64,000 nucleotides of DNA from Purpureocillium takamizusanense. Taxonomy: Eukaryota; Ascomycota; Sordariomycetes; Hypocreales; Ophiocordycipitaceae. The position numbers were made by a program, and so were the translations under genes. The stretch's first letter is position 1. Each line of letters opens with the position of its first letter. Shown piece by piece: positions 13,032-23,036 of this stretch. Where the stretch lies: contig NC_063072.1 in NCBI RefSeq assembly GCF_022605165.1, positions 124,001 to 188,000 of the forward strand. Reading direction: 5' to 3'. The notes beneath the pieces are model-generated. The model had not been told where the DNA came from, did not search any database, and saw only the letters and a list, made by a program, of their open reading frames with translations.

Positions 13032-14084
13032 TCACGCCGCCTTCTCGAGCGGCCGCTTGGCGTTGATGACATCCAGGATCTTGTCCGCACCACGGCTCAC
13101 CAGATCGAGCGCCACCCGCTTGCCCAGCTCCTCGGCGGCGTCGATGGAGCCCACCGCCTCCATCACCTCGGCGTCGACGCCCTGCTTGCCGTCGGCCGAC
13201 ACGACCGTGGCCCTCAGGCGCAGCAGCTTCTTGGACGCGCCGCCGCCGTCGACCCAGCTCGTCTCGACGCCAATGGGGACGCTGCACCCGCCCTCGAGGG
13301 TGCGCATGAGGCTGCGCTCCGTGGCGCAGGCCAGGGCCGTATCGGGGTCCTCGAGCGCGCGCAGCATGTTCAGGACGCGATCGTCGCCGGCGCGGCACTC
13401 GACGCCCAGTGCGCCCTGCCCGACGGCGTGCATGATGCCGCCCGAGTCGGTGTCGAGGAACTGCGAGATGTGGTGGCCGAGGCCGATGCGCTGCAGGCCC
13501 GCGGCGGCGAGCACGATGGCGGCCATGTCGTCGTCGGTGCGGAGCTTCTCGAGGCGCGTCTGCAGGTTGCCGCGCACGTCCTTGAAGCGCAGCGACGGGT
13601 AGCGGCGGGCGAGCTGGGCGATGCGGCGCACGCTGCTGGTGCCGATGACGCTGCCGGGGGGCAGGTCGGCGAGGGAGCGCCAGCCGTGGGCGTCGACGTG
13701 CGCGCGCTTGACGACGAGCACGTCGCGGGCGTCCTCGCGGCGGGTGACGGCGCCGAGGGCGCACCCCTCGGGCAGCGTGGTGGGCATGTCCTTGAGGGAG
13801 TGCACCACGAGGTCGAGCTCCCGCGCGGCGAGCTTGTCCTCGAGCTGCGACGTCCACAGGCCCTTGCCGCCAAAGTTGTAGAGCGCCGTGTTCTGGTCGC
13901 GGTCGCCCGTCGTCGTCATGCCGTGGATGGGGAACGTGTGGTCCGGGAGGAGGGCCTGCAGGCTGGCCACGACGATCTCGGCCTGGGCCATGGCGAGGGG
14001 CGACTTGCGCGTGCCGACGACGAACGTCTTGGTGGTCGCCGTGTCGGCCGCCGCCGCCGCTGCCGCGTCTTGCGTGTCGGCCAT
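13032..14084 (-). CDS. hem3: Hydroxymethylbilane synthase (porphobilinogen deaminase)
   Basis: This cytosolic haem-pathway enzyme condenses four porphobilinogens into hydroxymethylbilane. The intronless frame gives 350 residues from MADTQDAAAA. Family motifs are GTRKSPLAMAQA at the N-terminus, GDRDQNTALYNFGGKGLWT in the active-site region, HSLKDMP with the catalytic Asp (about residue 99), GTSSVRR and RGNLQTRL, and LEGGCSVPIG with the Cys (about residue 267) that anchors the dipyrromethane cofactor. All key residues are present. An in-frame ATG at 14219 would add 45 residues (MAFFATARPSKAF...). I prefer 14084 because the enzyme is normally cytosolic and conserved sequence starts just after it; an alternative longer product is possible. 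Very high GC at third positions. Confidence 0.94.
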   Translation of the reverse strand: MADTQDAAAAAAADTATTKTFVVGTRKSPLAMAQAEIVVASLQALLPDHTFPIHGMTTTGDRDQNTALYNFGGKGLWTSQLEDKLAARELDLVVHSLKDMPTTLPEGCALGAVTRREDARDVLVVKRAHVDAHGWRSLADLPPGSVIGTSSVRRIAQLARRYPSLRFKDVRGNLQTRLEKLRTDDDMAAIVLAAAGLQRIGLGHHISQFLDTDSGGIMHAVGQGALGVECRAGDDRVLNMLRALEDPDTALACATERSLMRTLEGGCSVPIGVETSWVDGGGASKKLLRLRATVVSADGKQGVDAEVMEAVGSIDAAEELGKRVALDLVSRGADKILDVINAKRPLEKAA

Positions 14085-14986
14085 GCTGCTGCTGCTGTTG
14101 GGGATGGCTGGTCGTGCCTCGGGGGGGCACGCACTCAAAGGCTGGCCGGTGGACTGTCTGTCGGTGGTGCGAGGGGCAGCGAATGCCTTGCTCGGCCGAG
14201 CCGTTGCAAAAAAGGCCATGGCCGTGGTGGGGTTGCACCGTGTGCGATACAGTGTCCTGGACAATTCGCACCCGTGAGCCTACCCGGGGGCCTGGTGTAA
14301 GTCGGGGCCGTTGCGCAATCAAACAAGGGAACAACAATTGCACCACCAACGAGCAATCCGTCTTGCCTCACACAATGGCCGAGGCTTGCTGATGGTATTC
14401 AGTATCACCAATCAATTTTTTCTACGAAGGAAGCGGGCCTGACAGACCACTAGTCTCGCTGCGATGTACACCGGACGATGAGATGCCGACCTGACCATGA
14501 CAAGTCATGCCAACGTGGGGCCTCATCCACAGTCGAGTCGGCGCATTGTCGTCGTCGACCTGATACAATCGGTCTGGTATTCTGCTTTTCGGTAGCACCA
14601 TATCTGGACGTCACACTCACGAGAGCTTGCCGTCGTCTCTGCGAGGCCATCCCTTTTGTCCTCGGCAACACGTCACAAGTTGGCAAACAAGGCAGCGTGT
14701 CTAACAGATTCGCACAACGAACCACTGCTCGTACCGCATCCTCCTCGGCCCAGTCCCATGTTTGAAGCGGCTCATGCCACAATGTGTGGCCTTTCGATAC
14801 TCAGTCCGTGGGACAGCAGACGAGTTGCTCATCATCGTGTGTGAGAGGTTCGTCCGGGCGAGTATAAAGCGCAAGCTCTCCTCTTACCCTTCTGTTCCCT
14901 CGTCTTTCCTCTCTCGAATCAACTTGCCGCGCGCACTCGTCTCTAATCTAGAACTGATTCAACAATCTAATATCATCATCGCCATC
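14085..14986. other. Divergent promoter region: hem3 / small secreted protein gene
   Basis: No gene is seen. The left part may hold an N-terminal extension or the leader of hem3. The right part holds the TATA-like element and pyrimidine tract of the secreted protein gene starting at 14987. Confidence 0.5.
14863..14869 (+). promoter_or_regulatory. TATA box of the small secreted protein gene
   Basis: TATAAAG lies 118 nt before the ATG at 14987 and is followed by a C/T-rich tract (about 14876-14920), the usual arrangement of a strongly regulated fungal promoter. Confidence 0.55.
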
Positions 14987-15598
14987 ATGAAGTTCGTGCT
15001 GCTGGTCCTCGCCACGACCGCCATGGGCTTGGGCCTGACCCGGCCACAGGCCCAGACGCCGGCCGTCCCCGCACCACCTCCCGTGTCCGCCTCCGCGAAC
15101 ACTCCGACGGCCAAGTCTCAGCCCCCAGTCCCGGCGCAGACGGGAGGTCGCGAACCTACGGGACCCATCTGCGAGTGTGGCTACACGTACTGCGCCTCTG
15201 TTCTCATGGGCATGAGTAAGCCGCCCCGGTTCTCTTGATCCCCATCGCCCGTCGTTCTCGTCCTTTCCTTCCCCGTCACTATTCAAGCCCAGAAGCCATG
15301 CCAAGGGGATACACGGTCGCTGATAGACATCGTCTCCTCCCCATGCGTAGAGAAGCCCTGGAGCGAGCCGCAGCTGGCCGAGGCGTACTGCAGGACACCC
15401 GACGCGGCGTGCGCCAACGGCTCACCCGGCACCGACGTGCGGTCGGCGCTGTACCTGTGCCTCTGCGACGACGTCAACGCGCGGCAGGGCAACAAGCTGC
15501 ACCTGCTCTGCGGCTGCGACAAGTGCCTCGTCGCGGGGCCCGACTACCGCGGGCGGTGCGACAAGCCGTGCCACGCGGGGAGCTGCAAGGGAAGATGA
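14987..15598 (+). CDS. Small secreted cysteine-rich protein
   Basis: Two exons (14987-15215, 15351-15598) give 158 residues. The intron has a GTAAGC donor and TAG acceptor and joins in phase 1. The N-terminal MKFVLLVLATTAMGLGLT is a signal peptide. A Pro/Ala/Thr-rich linker follows at about residues 20-55, then a domain with at least eleven cysteines, including CECGYTYC before the intron and CLCDD, LLCGCDKC, CDKPCHAGSC after it. The protein ends at CKGR. The promoter has a TATA box, unlike most neighbours. This is the profile of a secreted effector-like or surface protein, but I do not recognise the family and function is unknown. The intron sits at the start of the cysteine domain. Confidence 0.72.
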
Positions 15599-17547
15599 GG
15601 GCTCAGCTCAGCCCGGGGTTTGTTTGGGTCGTCGGGTACTGGTGCTTGCTTGCTTGCTTGTGGTGGACGTGCGTATGGTTGGCGGGCTCCAGTTTGCGTC
15701 TTTCGTTGTTTGTTTGCCGCGGGGTTCATCGGGTGGTGCGCCCGAAGTACGAAGTATAGTACGGAGTACGTAGTGGGTTGGTAATGGAGGCAGATGAAGG
15801 ATCCGCATTCCGCAACGATTCCGTGCCGTCTGCTCCAGGCCACGCAACCCGCTTTGCCCTCTGCGCCCCGCGTCGTGACAGCTGCCCTCTCATCTGAGAG
15901 AGACGTTGCTTGCCTGCCCTCTTGGGTATTCGTCCCGCATCGGTCACCCGGTGGTTCTCCTACCAAAAGGTTGCGACACCCCGCTCAATCAGGCAGCTAC
16001 CTTACCTTAGCTCGTAGCTCCGCGTCGTCTTGGCCACCGACGCATGGAACGTATTATCTTCAGAGTAGTATAAGTTACTTCGTACCTCATGGTGTCATCC
16101 ATGTCTGGTGCGACGCGGGCTGGCGTCAGGTGTCCCCCCTTCCTCCAGTCCACTCGCCGGCCAAGCGCCGGGCTGCCCCTCCTCTCCCGTCGTCGAGGCC
16201 CTGTCGTGGAAGCCTGTCCCCTCCCTCGCTCCACTGCCCGCCCCGGAGGTTGCTCCCCCAGGTTTTGGCGTCGGCCCGGCGCCGGGAACCCCGCACGGCC
16301 TGCCCTAGTGCGTTCTAGGTGCTGCCCCAAGCACTCAGGTCCAGTGCATCGGGGCCACTGGCGGCCTGGGACCGCCCGGATCGTGCTGGCGGGGGGGCCT
16401 CACTAATTGAGTGGTGCCTGGTACCTTCAAGGTTCTTCTGACAGTCGAGTGACTTGAGATCTGGCGGGAGCTACCCCTCAACTACAATAGGTTCCTCCTC
16501 GAGCTTCTCTTCTGCACTGCCACGCAACCTAACCCGACTCCTGCTACCTCCAATGACTCCGTGGGAGAAAAGAGAAGACGGAGGAAGGTGGGAAAGGAAG
16601 GCTTCTGTTCCATTGCTGCTGCTGTGCGTGCTGCACCAGTTTAGAGGTGCATTCACACCTTACCCTGCCCTTGGGTTGAGCAACTCCGCCGTGGATCCCA
16701 TTGTCGCATGCAGCAAGCAGTTACCAAGTTACGTACTACGTAAATGCATGCGCAGGGATCTCGAGGGTAAGGGTATGGCTGCGGTCGCACGAGGCACAAG
16801 ACACAGGACCTGCCCGGCATGCGCCCGCGAGGCGTCTCTGGGGGGCGGGCACCGCGTGTCGCCGGGTCGGCGTGATGTGTACTGAGAATGCGCAAAGTAC
16901 AGTACTGTACTGTACGTACCCTGCTCCGAACTAGGTATTAACCCAGTCCAGGGACAAGACACTCCAGCAGGGCGGTCGTCGGTGGTGGGTGGCGGATGAG
17001 TGAGACCGTCATGGATGGATGATTGAATGGATGGGCGAACCCAACATCGGCGGCGGCGGCGGCACAGGTACCTGAGGCTCCGAGGCAGGTACCTGCCCTG
17101 CCCTGACCAGCGACCACCCACTGACCACCACCACCTCCTCGGTCGCGTCTCTGATGATTTGTGAGGTCACTGAGGTGTGAGTGTGTGTGTGTGTGTGTGG
17201 TCTGCCAACAACACCGCTTCCCCTCATTCTTCTCCTCCTCCAGCTCCCCCTCGCCCTCCTCTCGCAGCCTCCTCACGCCGAGGGCCGAGATTTGTCTCCT
17301 CTCTCTTTTTTTTCAACTCCCTTTTGCTCTTTTGTGTTTCTTGCTCGACAAGCTCGGCCTGTCTGTCCATCACCACCGACATCGCTGCCCTGGCTTCAAC
17401 CTCGCTCGCCCTTGGCCGCCATCAGAGCTGTCCGTCATCGAGCTCGGCTCCCCCTCCAACTCCCCGCTCCGCTCCGCTCGTAAACCCGAAGCTGCTCCCT
17501 CGGTGCTCCGTGAGAGACTTGCCGCAGATGACTGTCCCGTCGCGATA
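15599..17547. other. Gene-free stretch upstream of the transhydrogenase gene
   Basis: No gene is supported. It contains clusters of GTAC/TACGGAGTA/ACTTCGTA words at about 15748-15776 and 16070-16086, a TGCTGC stretch near 16617, a GT repeat at 17181-17199, and a strongly pyrimidine-rich tract at 17218-17345. The tract is probably the promoter and leader of the transhydrogenase gene. Confidence 0.5.
17181..17199. repeat. GT dinucleotide repeat
   Basis: About nine and a half GT units, 350 nt upstream of the transhydrogenase ATG. Confidence 0.8.
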
Positions 17548-20500
17548 ATGGCGTCCAACCTGCTGCGCCCGCTCGCCTCCGAGCTGTGCTCCTCCTCGTC
17601 CGCCTCGCCTGGCCGCATTGCGCGCCGTCGCGTCTTACAAGGTTCGTGACTCCCCGCGCCGTCTTGCCTCGACGAGCCGCGTCGTGGTGCGCCGCGCTCT
17701 GTCGTCTTTGCAAAAGCGTTGGAGAGAAGCTTCGACTGACCGCTCCAGACCTCAAGCCGCTCGCCAGCCGCCGTCAATGGCACAACACTCTTGGCGCGAG
17801 CCGTCGCGCCGCCCTCGTGCCCGTCTCCGCCAGGACCCTTGCGCTCGTGCGTCATGCGTCCGTGCTAACGACGACGCCCCCGCAACCGGCCCCGGCCCCG
17901 AAGAAGCTGTACTCGACGGCCGTCGTGCCCCCGACGACGCCCTACGGTCAGCTCACCGTCGGCGTCCCCAAGGAGGTCTTTCCCGGCGAGCGCCGAGTCG
18001 CCCTCACGCCGGCCAATGTCGCGCTGCTCCTCAAGAAGGGCTTTGGCAAGGTCCTCGTGCAGCGCGGGGCCGGTGCCGCCGCCGAGTTCCACGATGAGGC
18101 TTACGAAAAGGCCGGTGCCACCCTCGTCGATGGCGCCTCCGGCATCTGGTCCGGCGCAAACGTCGTTCTCAAGGTCCGCGGCCCGAGCCTGGACGAGGTC
18201 GACTCCATCAAGGCCAAGCAGACCGTCATATCGCTCCTTCAGCCTGCGCAAAACAAGGACCTGGTCCAGAAAATTGCCGACAAGGGCGCCACCTGCTTCG
18301 CCATGGACATGATCCCCCGCATTTCTCGTGCTCAGGTCTTCGACGCCCTCAGCAGCATGGCCAACATCGCCGGCTACAAGGCGGTGCTCGAGGCCTCCAA
18401 CGTCTTTGGCAGGTTCCTGACCGGCCAGGTCACCGCCGCCGGAAAGATCCCGCCCTGCAAGGTCCTCATCATTGGCGCTGGCGTCGCCGGCCTGAGTGCT
18501 ATAGCCACCGCTCGGCGCATGGGCGCCATTGTTCGCGGCTTCGACACGCGACCCGCTGCCCGAGAGCAGGTCCAGTCGCTGGGCGCCGAGTTCATCGAGG
18601 TCGACATTCAGGAAGATGGCTCCGGTGCCGGAGGCTACGCCAAGGAAATGAGCAAGGAGTTCATCGAGGCTGAGATGAAGCTGTTCAAGGAGCAAGCTCG
18701 CGAGGTCGACATCATCATCACCACGGCCCTCATCCCCGGAAAGCCCGCGCCCAAACTCATCAAGATGGACATGCTCGACGTCATGAAGCCTGGCAGCGTC
18801 GTGGTAGATCTGGCGGCCGAGGCCGGCGGCAACTGTGAAGCCACCAAGAAGGGAGAGCTTGCTGTGTATAACGATGTCAAGATTATCGGTGAGTCCTCCC
18901 AGCATGTCCCAGCGTGTGCAGCACACAAGCTCACGTCCTACAGGTTACACCGACCTGCCGTCCCGTCTGCCCACGCAGTCTTCCACGCTGTACTCAAACA
19001 ACATCACCAAGTTTCTACTCTCCATGGCTCCCAAGGAAAAGGAATTCGGCATTGATCTGGGCGATGAGGTCGTCCGCGGCTCCATTGTGACGCAGAATGG
19101 GGACGTCCTTCCGCCCGCCCCTCGACCGGCGCCACCGCCTGCCCCGGCCAAACCCGCAACAGCCGAAGCCGTCGTCGAGACGGTGGCCCTGACGCCGTGG
19201 CAAAAGAAGACGCGCGAAGTCACTGCGATATCGGCCGGCATGGGCGGCATCCTGGCGCTCGGCAAGTTTACCGGCCCGCTCTTCATGTCGAATGCGTTTA
19301 CCTTTGGGCTGGCGAGCTTAATCGGATATCGCGTGGTCTGGGGCGTCGCGCCTGCGCTGCACTCGCCACTGATGAGCGTCACCAACGCGATTTCTGGCAT
19401 GGTCGGCGTCGGCGGACTCTTTATCCTCGGCGGCGGCTTCTTGCCCGAGACGGTGCCGCAGATGTTTGGAGCGTTGAGCGTGTTGCTGGCGTTTGTCAAC
19501 GTCGGAGGCGGCTTCGTCATTACGAAGCGCATGCTGGACATGTTCAAGAGTAGGTATCGTGGCGGCCCCCCAAGGGACGTGGCTGCTAACGCGAGATAGG
19601 ACCGACCGATCCTCCCGAGTACCCGTGGCTGTACGGCATCCCCGCCGTCTTGTTTGGCGGTGGCTTCATCGCCGCGGCTTCCACTGGCGCGGCCGGCCTC
19701 GTGCAGGCGGGATACCTGGCCAGCTCCGTTCTCTGCATTGGGTCCATCTCGGGCCTTGCCTCGCAGGCGACGGCGCGCATGGGCAACATGCTGGGCATCC
19801 TCGGCGTCGGATCCGGCGTCCTGGCGAGCTTGCTTGCCGCTGGCTTCTCCCCCGAGGTCCTGGCCCAGTTTGGAGGCCTGGCGACCATTGGCGCTCTCGC
19901 AGGTGCGTTCGCGAGCCTTGACGATGTTGCGGCTGGGGGCTGACCGACTACATAGGCTTCTTGATCGGCAAGCGTATCACTCCCACGGATCTGCCGCAGA
20001 CGGTTGCCGCGCTGCACTCGGTCGTCGGTCTCGCCGCCGTGCTCACCAGCATTGGCAGCGTCATGGCAGACGTGTCGCACCTTTCTACCTTGCACATGGT
20101 GACTGGTTATCTCGGTGTCCTCATCGGTAAATCACCTGTCCGTATGGTAGAGACGGAGGCGGGCTCAAGCTGACTGCTCAGGTGGCATCACTTTCACGGG
20201 CTCCATCGTTGCCTTTCTCAAGCTCGCCGGCCGCATGTCGTCGCGGCCGACCATCCTGCCGGGTCGCCATCTCATCAACTCGGGCCTCGTCGCCACCAAC
20301 GTTGCCACCATGGGCGCGTTCCTGACGATGGCTCCCGGCAGCCCCATGATTGCCGCGGGGGCGCTGGCCGCCAACACCGTCCTGAGCTTCGTCAAGGGCT
20401 ACACCACCACGGCGGCCATTGGCGGCGCAGACATGCGTGAGTCGTCGTCGCGTCCACTCTGCCATACCCAAAAGTCGATGTGCTGACGTGTCTAGCCGTG

Positions 20501-21461
20501 GTCATCACCGTCCTCAACGCATATAGCGGCTTCGCCTTGGTCGCGGAGGGCTTCATGCTGGATAACCCCCTCCTGACGTCTGTCGGGGCGCTCATTGGCG
20601 TGTCCGGCTCCATCCTGTCGTATATAATGTGCGTGGCGATGAACCGGTCCCTCACAAACGTGCTGTTCGGCGGGCTGTCGACGCCCAAGCAGACGGAGGA
20701 GTACAAGCCGCAGGGGCAGGTGACGCAGACGTCGGTCGACGACCTGGCGGACGCCCTGCTACAGGCCGAGTCGGTGATCCTGGTGGTCGGGTACGGCATG
20801 GCGGTGGCCAAGGCGCAGTACGCCATCTCGAGCATCGTGCAGCTGCTGCGGGCGCGCGGCATCACGGTGCGCTTCGCCATCCACCCGGTCGCGGGCCGCA
20901 TGCCGGGCCAGTGCAACGTGCTGCTCGCCGAGGCCAGCGTGCCGTACGACATCGTCCTCGAGATGGACGAGATCAACGATGACTTCCCCGACACGGACCT
21001 GACCGTCGTCATTGGTGCCAACGACACGGTCAACCCCATCGCCATGGAGAAGGGCAGCGCCATCGAGGGCATGCCCGTGCTGCACGCCTGGAAGAGCAAG
21101 CAGGTCGTCGTCATGAAGCGCGGCATGTCGAGCGGCTACGGTACGTTCCCACATTCCCCGCTTTAGCACTCCTCTTCTTTTGCGAGTCTGGCTGCCATCT
21201 CTTTGCGCGCGTCCGCCCGCTACTTATGTGCGCTTTGCCATGTCCCGGCGCTAACGCAAACAGCCGACGTCCCGAACCCCATGTTCTACATGCCCAACGC
21301 GCGGATGCTCTTTGGAGACGCGCGGACGAGCTGCGAAGGTACGTCGATCGACACCGACACTTGCCCCCCCCCTCGTCTCCCGTTTGTGACCGGATTAAAC
21401 TGACGTGGTTCGCATCACAGCCCTCAAGACGGCGGTGGAGGGCAAGGCGCAACAGCCGTAG
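17548..21461 (+). CDS. nnt: Proton-translocating NAD(P) transhydrogenase, mitochondrial
   Basis: The inner-membrane enzyme transfers hydride between NADH and NADP+ coupled to proton re-entry. Nine exons (17548-17641, 17749-18888, 18944-19549, 19600-19902, 19956-20126, 20182-20436, 20496-21140, 21264-21338, 21421-21461) give 1109 residues. Order: presequence to about residue 90; NAD-binding domain I starting [18 protein letters not shown], with [18 protein letters not shown] as its dinucleotide fold; a Pro/Ala linker; the multi-helix domain II (about 480-880) with [10 protein letters not shown] and the segment around [12 protein letters not shown]; and NADP-binding domain III with [34 protein letters not shown] and [10 protein letters not shown]. 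The final residues are [11 protein letters not shown]. All eight introns are phase 1, so seven internal exons are multiples of three. Every splice site has a GT donor and AG acceptor. Alpha and beta parts are fused in one chain, as expected for fungi. Confidence 0.95.
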
Positions 21462-22002
21462 TAGGATCACGAACAGTAGGATATGCGCCAGCACCAGCAG
21501 CAGCAGTTGGGGAGGAGGGAGGGATCGTAGGGTAGACGCAGAAGGGTTTGTTGAGTTGGGTGGATAGGGGAGGGTAGTGGGTGGCTTGCTGCTCATGGAT
21601 TTCGCGTACGCATGTCCCGGGCCAATTTCTTGACTCTGATCTTTTTTCGCCTTCTATCTCTTTTGGTGCGTACTCTTAGAGGAGCTGGATGCATGGCTAG
21701 ATCGCATCATCATCGCGTGGCAACGAAATATACATCCGCCGGATAGTGGGTGAGTTTGATGAGGAACACTTCTGGAGCGAGAGAGCCGCCGCGTCGTGAA
21801 ACTGGTGAGACGTCATTGGGGGCAGGCTGTGAGTCGGGCCCGAGCAAGTAGAGGATGGTGGTAGTTGTCGATTGCTGCGATTTCACAGCGTCTAATTCCC
21901 GCGGATACATATGTACAAGTGTGTAAGCAAGCGCTCCGCGTCTTACATCTCATTCTCCTTCCCCATCATCGTTCTCGTCCTCCTACTCCCAGCAGGGGCC
22001 GT
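21462..22002. other. Convergent 3' region between nnt and NDUFA12 genes
   Basis: No gene is seen; presumed 3' UTRs. Upstream of 22003 the DNA is pyrimidine-rich on the plus strand. Confidence 0.6.
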
Positions 22003-23036
22003 CTATGCCCGTTGCGCGGCCACCGGCTCCCAGGCCTTGATCTTGGGCTTGGTCCTGCGGTAGTAGCGAGATCAGTCAGCAAAGCCGGCCCTTTGTGTCT
22101 CCTTTTCTCCAAAAAAAAAAAAACACACTCTCGCGTGCCGCATGACGAGCCCACTGTTACTACTCGTCCTCCCCCATCATATCTCCATTTCTAGACACGC
22201 ATCGGGTGGAGGCGAGGAGGAACCAGACCAGTTTGCGGCACCCGACATGTGTCGAAACCGCGAGCGGGACGGGGCAGGTAAGGGAACGGTCGGGGAAACA
22301 CAAAACACTCACGTGCTGTACGTCTTGAACGCGCCCCTCGTCTGCGTGTGGTTGGGGATGGGCCCGGGCTTCTCAAACGGGCGGCGGCCAAACTGCATGA
22401 GGGGGTCCTGCGGCGGGGGCGCGTCGACCGAGTAGCTCATCCAGGCGTGCCAGCCCGGGTCGATCTGCGCGGCGTCGTAGTCGTGCTTGGCGTACTCGAC
22501 CCAGCGGGTGCGCAGGGGCAGCTCCTCGCCGTTCTCGAAGAAGCGGTTGCCCGCGCGGTCGGTGCCGACGAGGCGGCCGTACTTTGTGTCGCCTGGCGGG
22601 CCGCGTTGCGGGTGTGGTCAGCTGGGGAGTGGTCACGAGGCAGCGGGGAACAGCGAGTGGGTGTGAGGTGCGTCTGGGGAGGGAGAGAGAGAGGGGGACA
22701 GGCGGCTTACCGATGTACTGTTCGTCGAGGGAATCGCGCGCGCACAATCGTTAGCATGCAATGATACTGCGACCTTGATCGTCGTCGTCGTCGGGTGAAG
22801 GAGCTATATCCGGTCGGTCGTTGGGAAGGGGCGTCATCGTCACAAACGTACCAGCATCTGGCGGAAGTAGTCCTGCACAGGAGAGAGAGTTAGCGACACT
22901 GCCGGGGTCCGAATGGACGGGACGAGGGGGAAAGCGCATTATCGTGAGGACGGACGCCAATGGCGGGAGGGACGGGTGGACGTACCTTGATGCCCACCTT
23001 GCGCAGGTTGCTCAGCGTGCGCGTGATGGTCGACAT
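22003..23036 (-). CDS. NDUFA12: NADH:ubiquinone oxidoreductase subunit NDUFA12 (B17.2)
   Basis: This is an accessory subunit of mitochondrial complex I. Reading the minus strand, five exons (23036-22986, 22872-22852, 22717-22711, 22592-22313, 22054-22003) give 136 residues starting MSTITRTLSNLRKVGIK. The family signature appears only after splicing: DYFRQMLYIGDTKYGRLVG, then GNRFFENGEELPLRTRWVEY, DPGWHAWMSY, and a Pro-rich C-terminus ending KIKAWEPVAAQRA. Exon 2 is 21 nt and exon 3 is only 7 nt (TACATCG). Both are needed to restore MLYIGDTK and the frame, and each is flanked by AG and GTAAGC or GTACGT. Four introns interrupt a 411-nt coding sequence. Start choice: the first ATG, followed by the typical conserved N-terminus. 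Confidence 0.9.

Noticed and set aside
12894..14300. 468-codon plus-strand open frame opposite hem3
   Set aside because: It is the antisense shadow of a high-GC3 gene: low-complexity Ala/Arg/Gly composition with no domain.
17865..18926. 353-codon minus-strand open frame inside the transhydrogenase gene
   Set aside because: Antisense of exon 2; the plus strand carries clear catalytic motifs.
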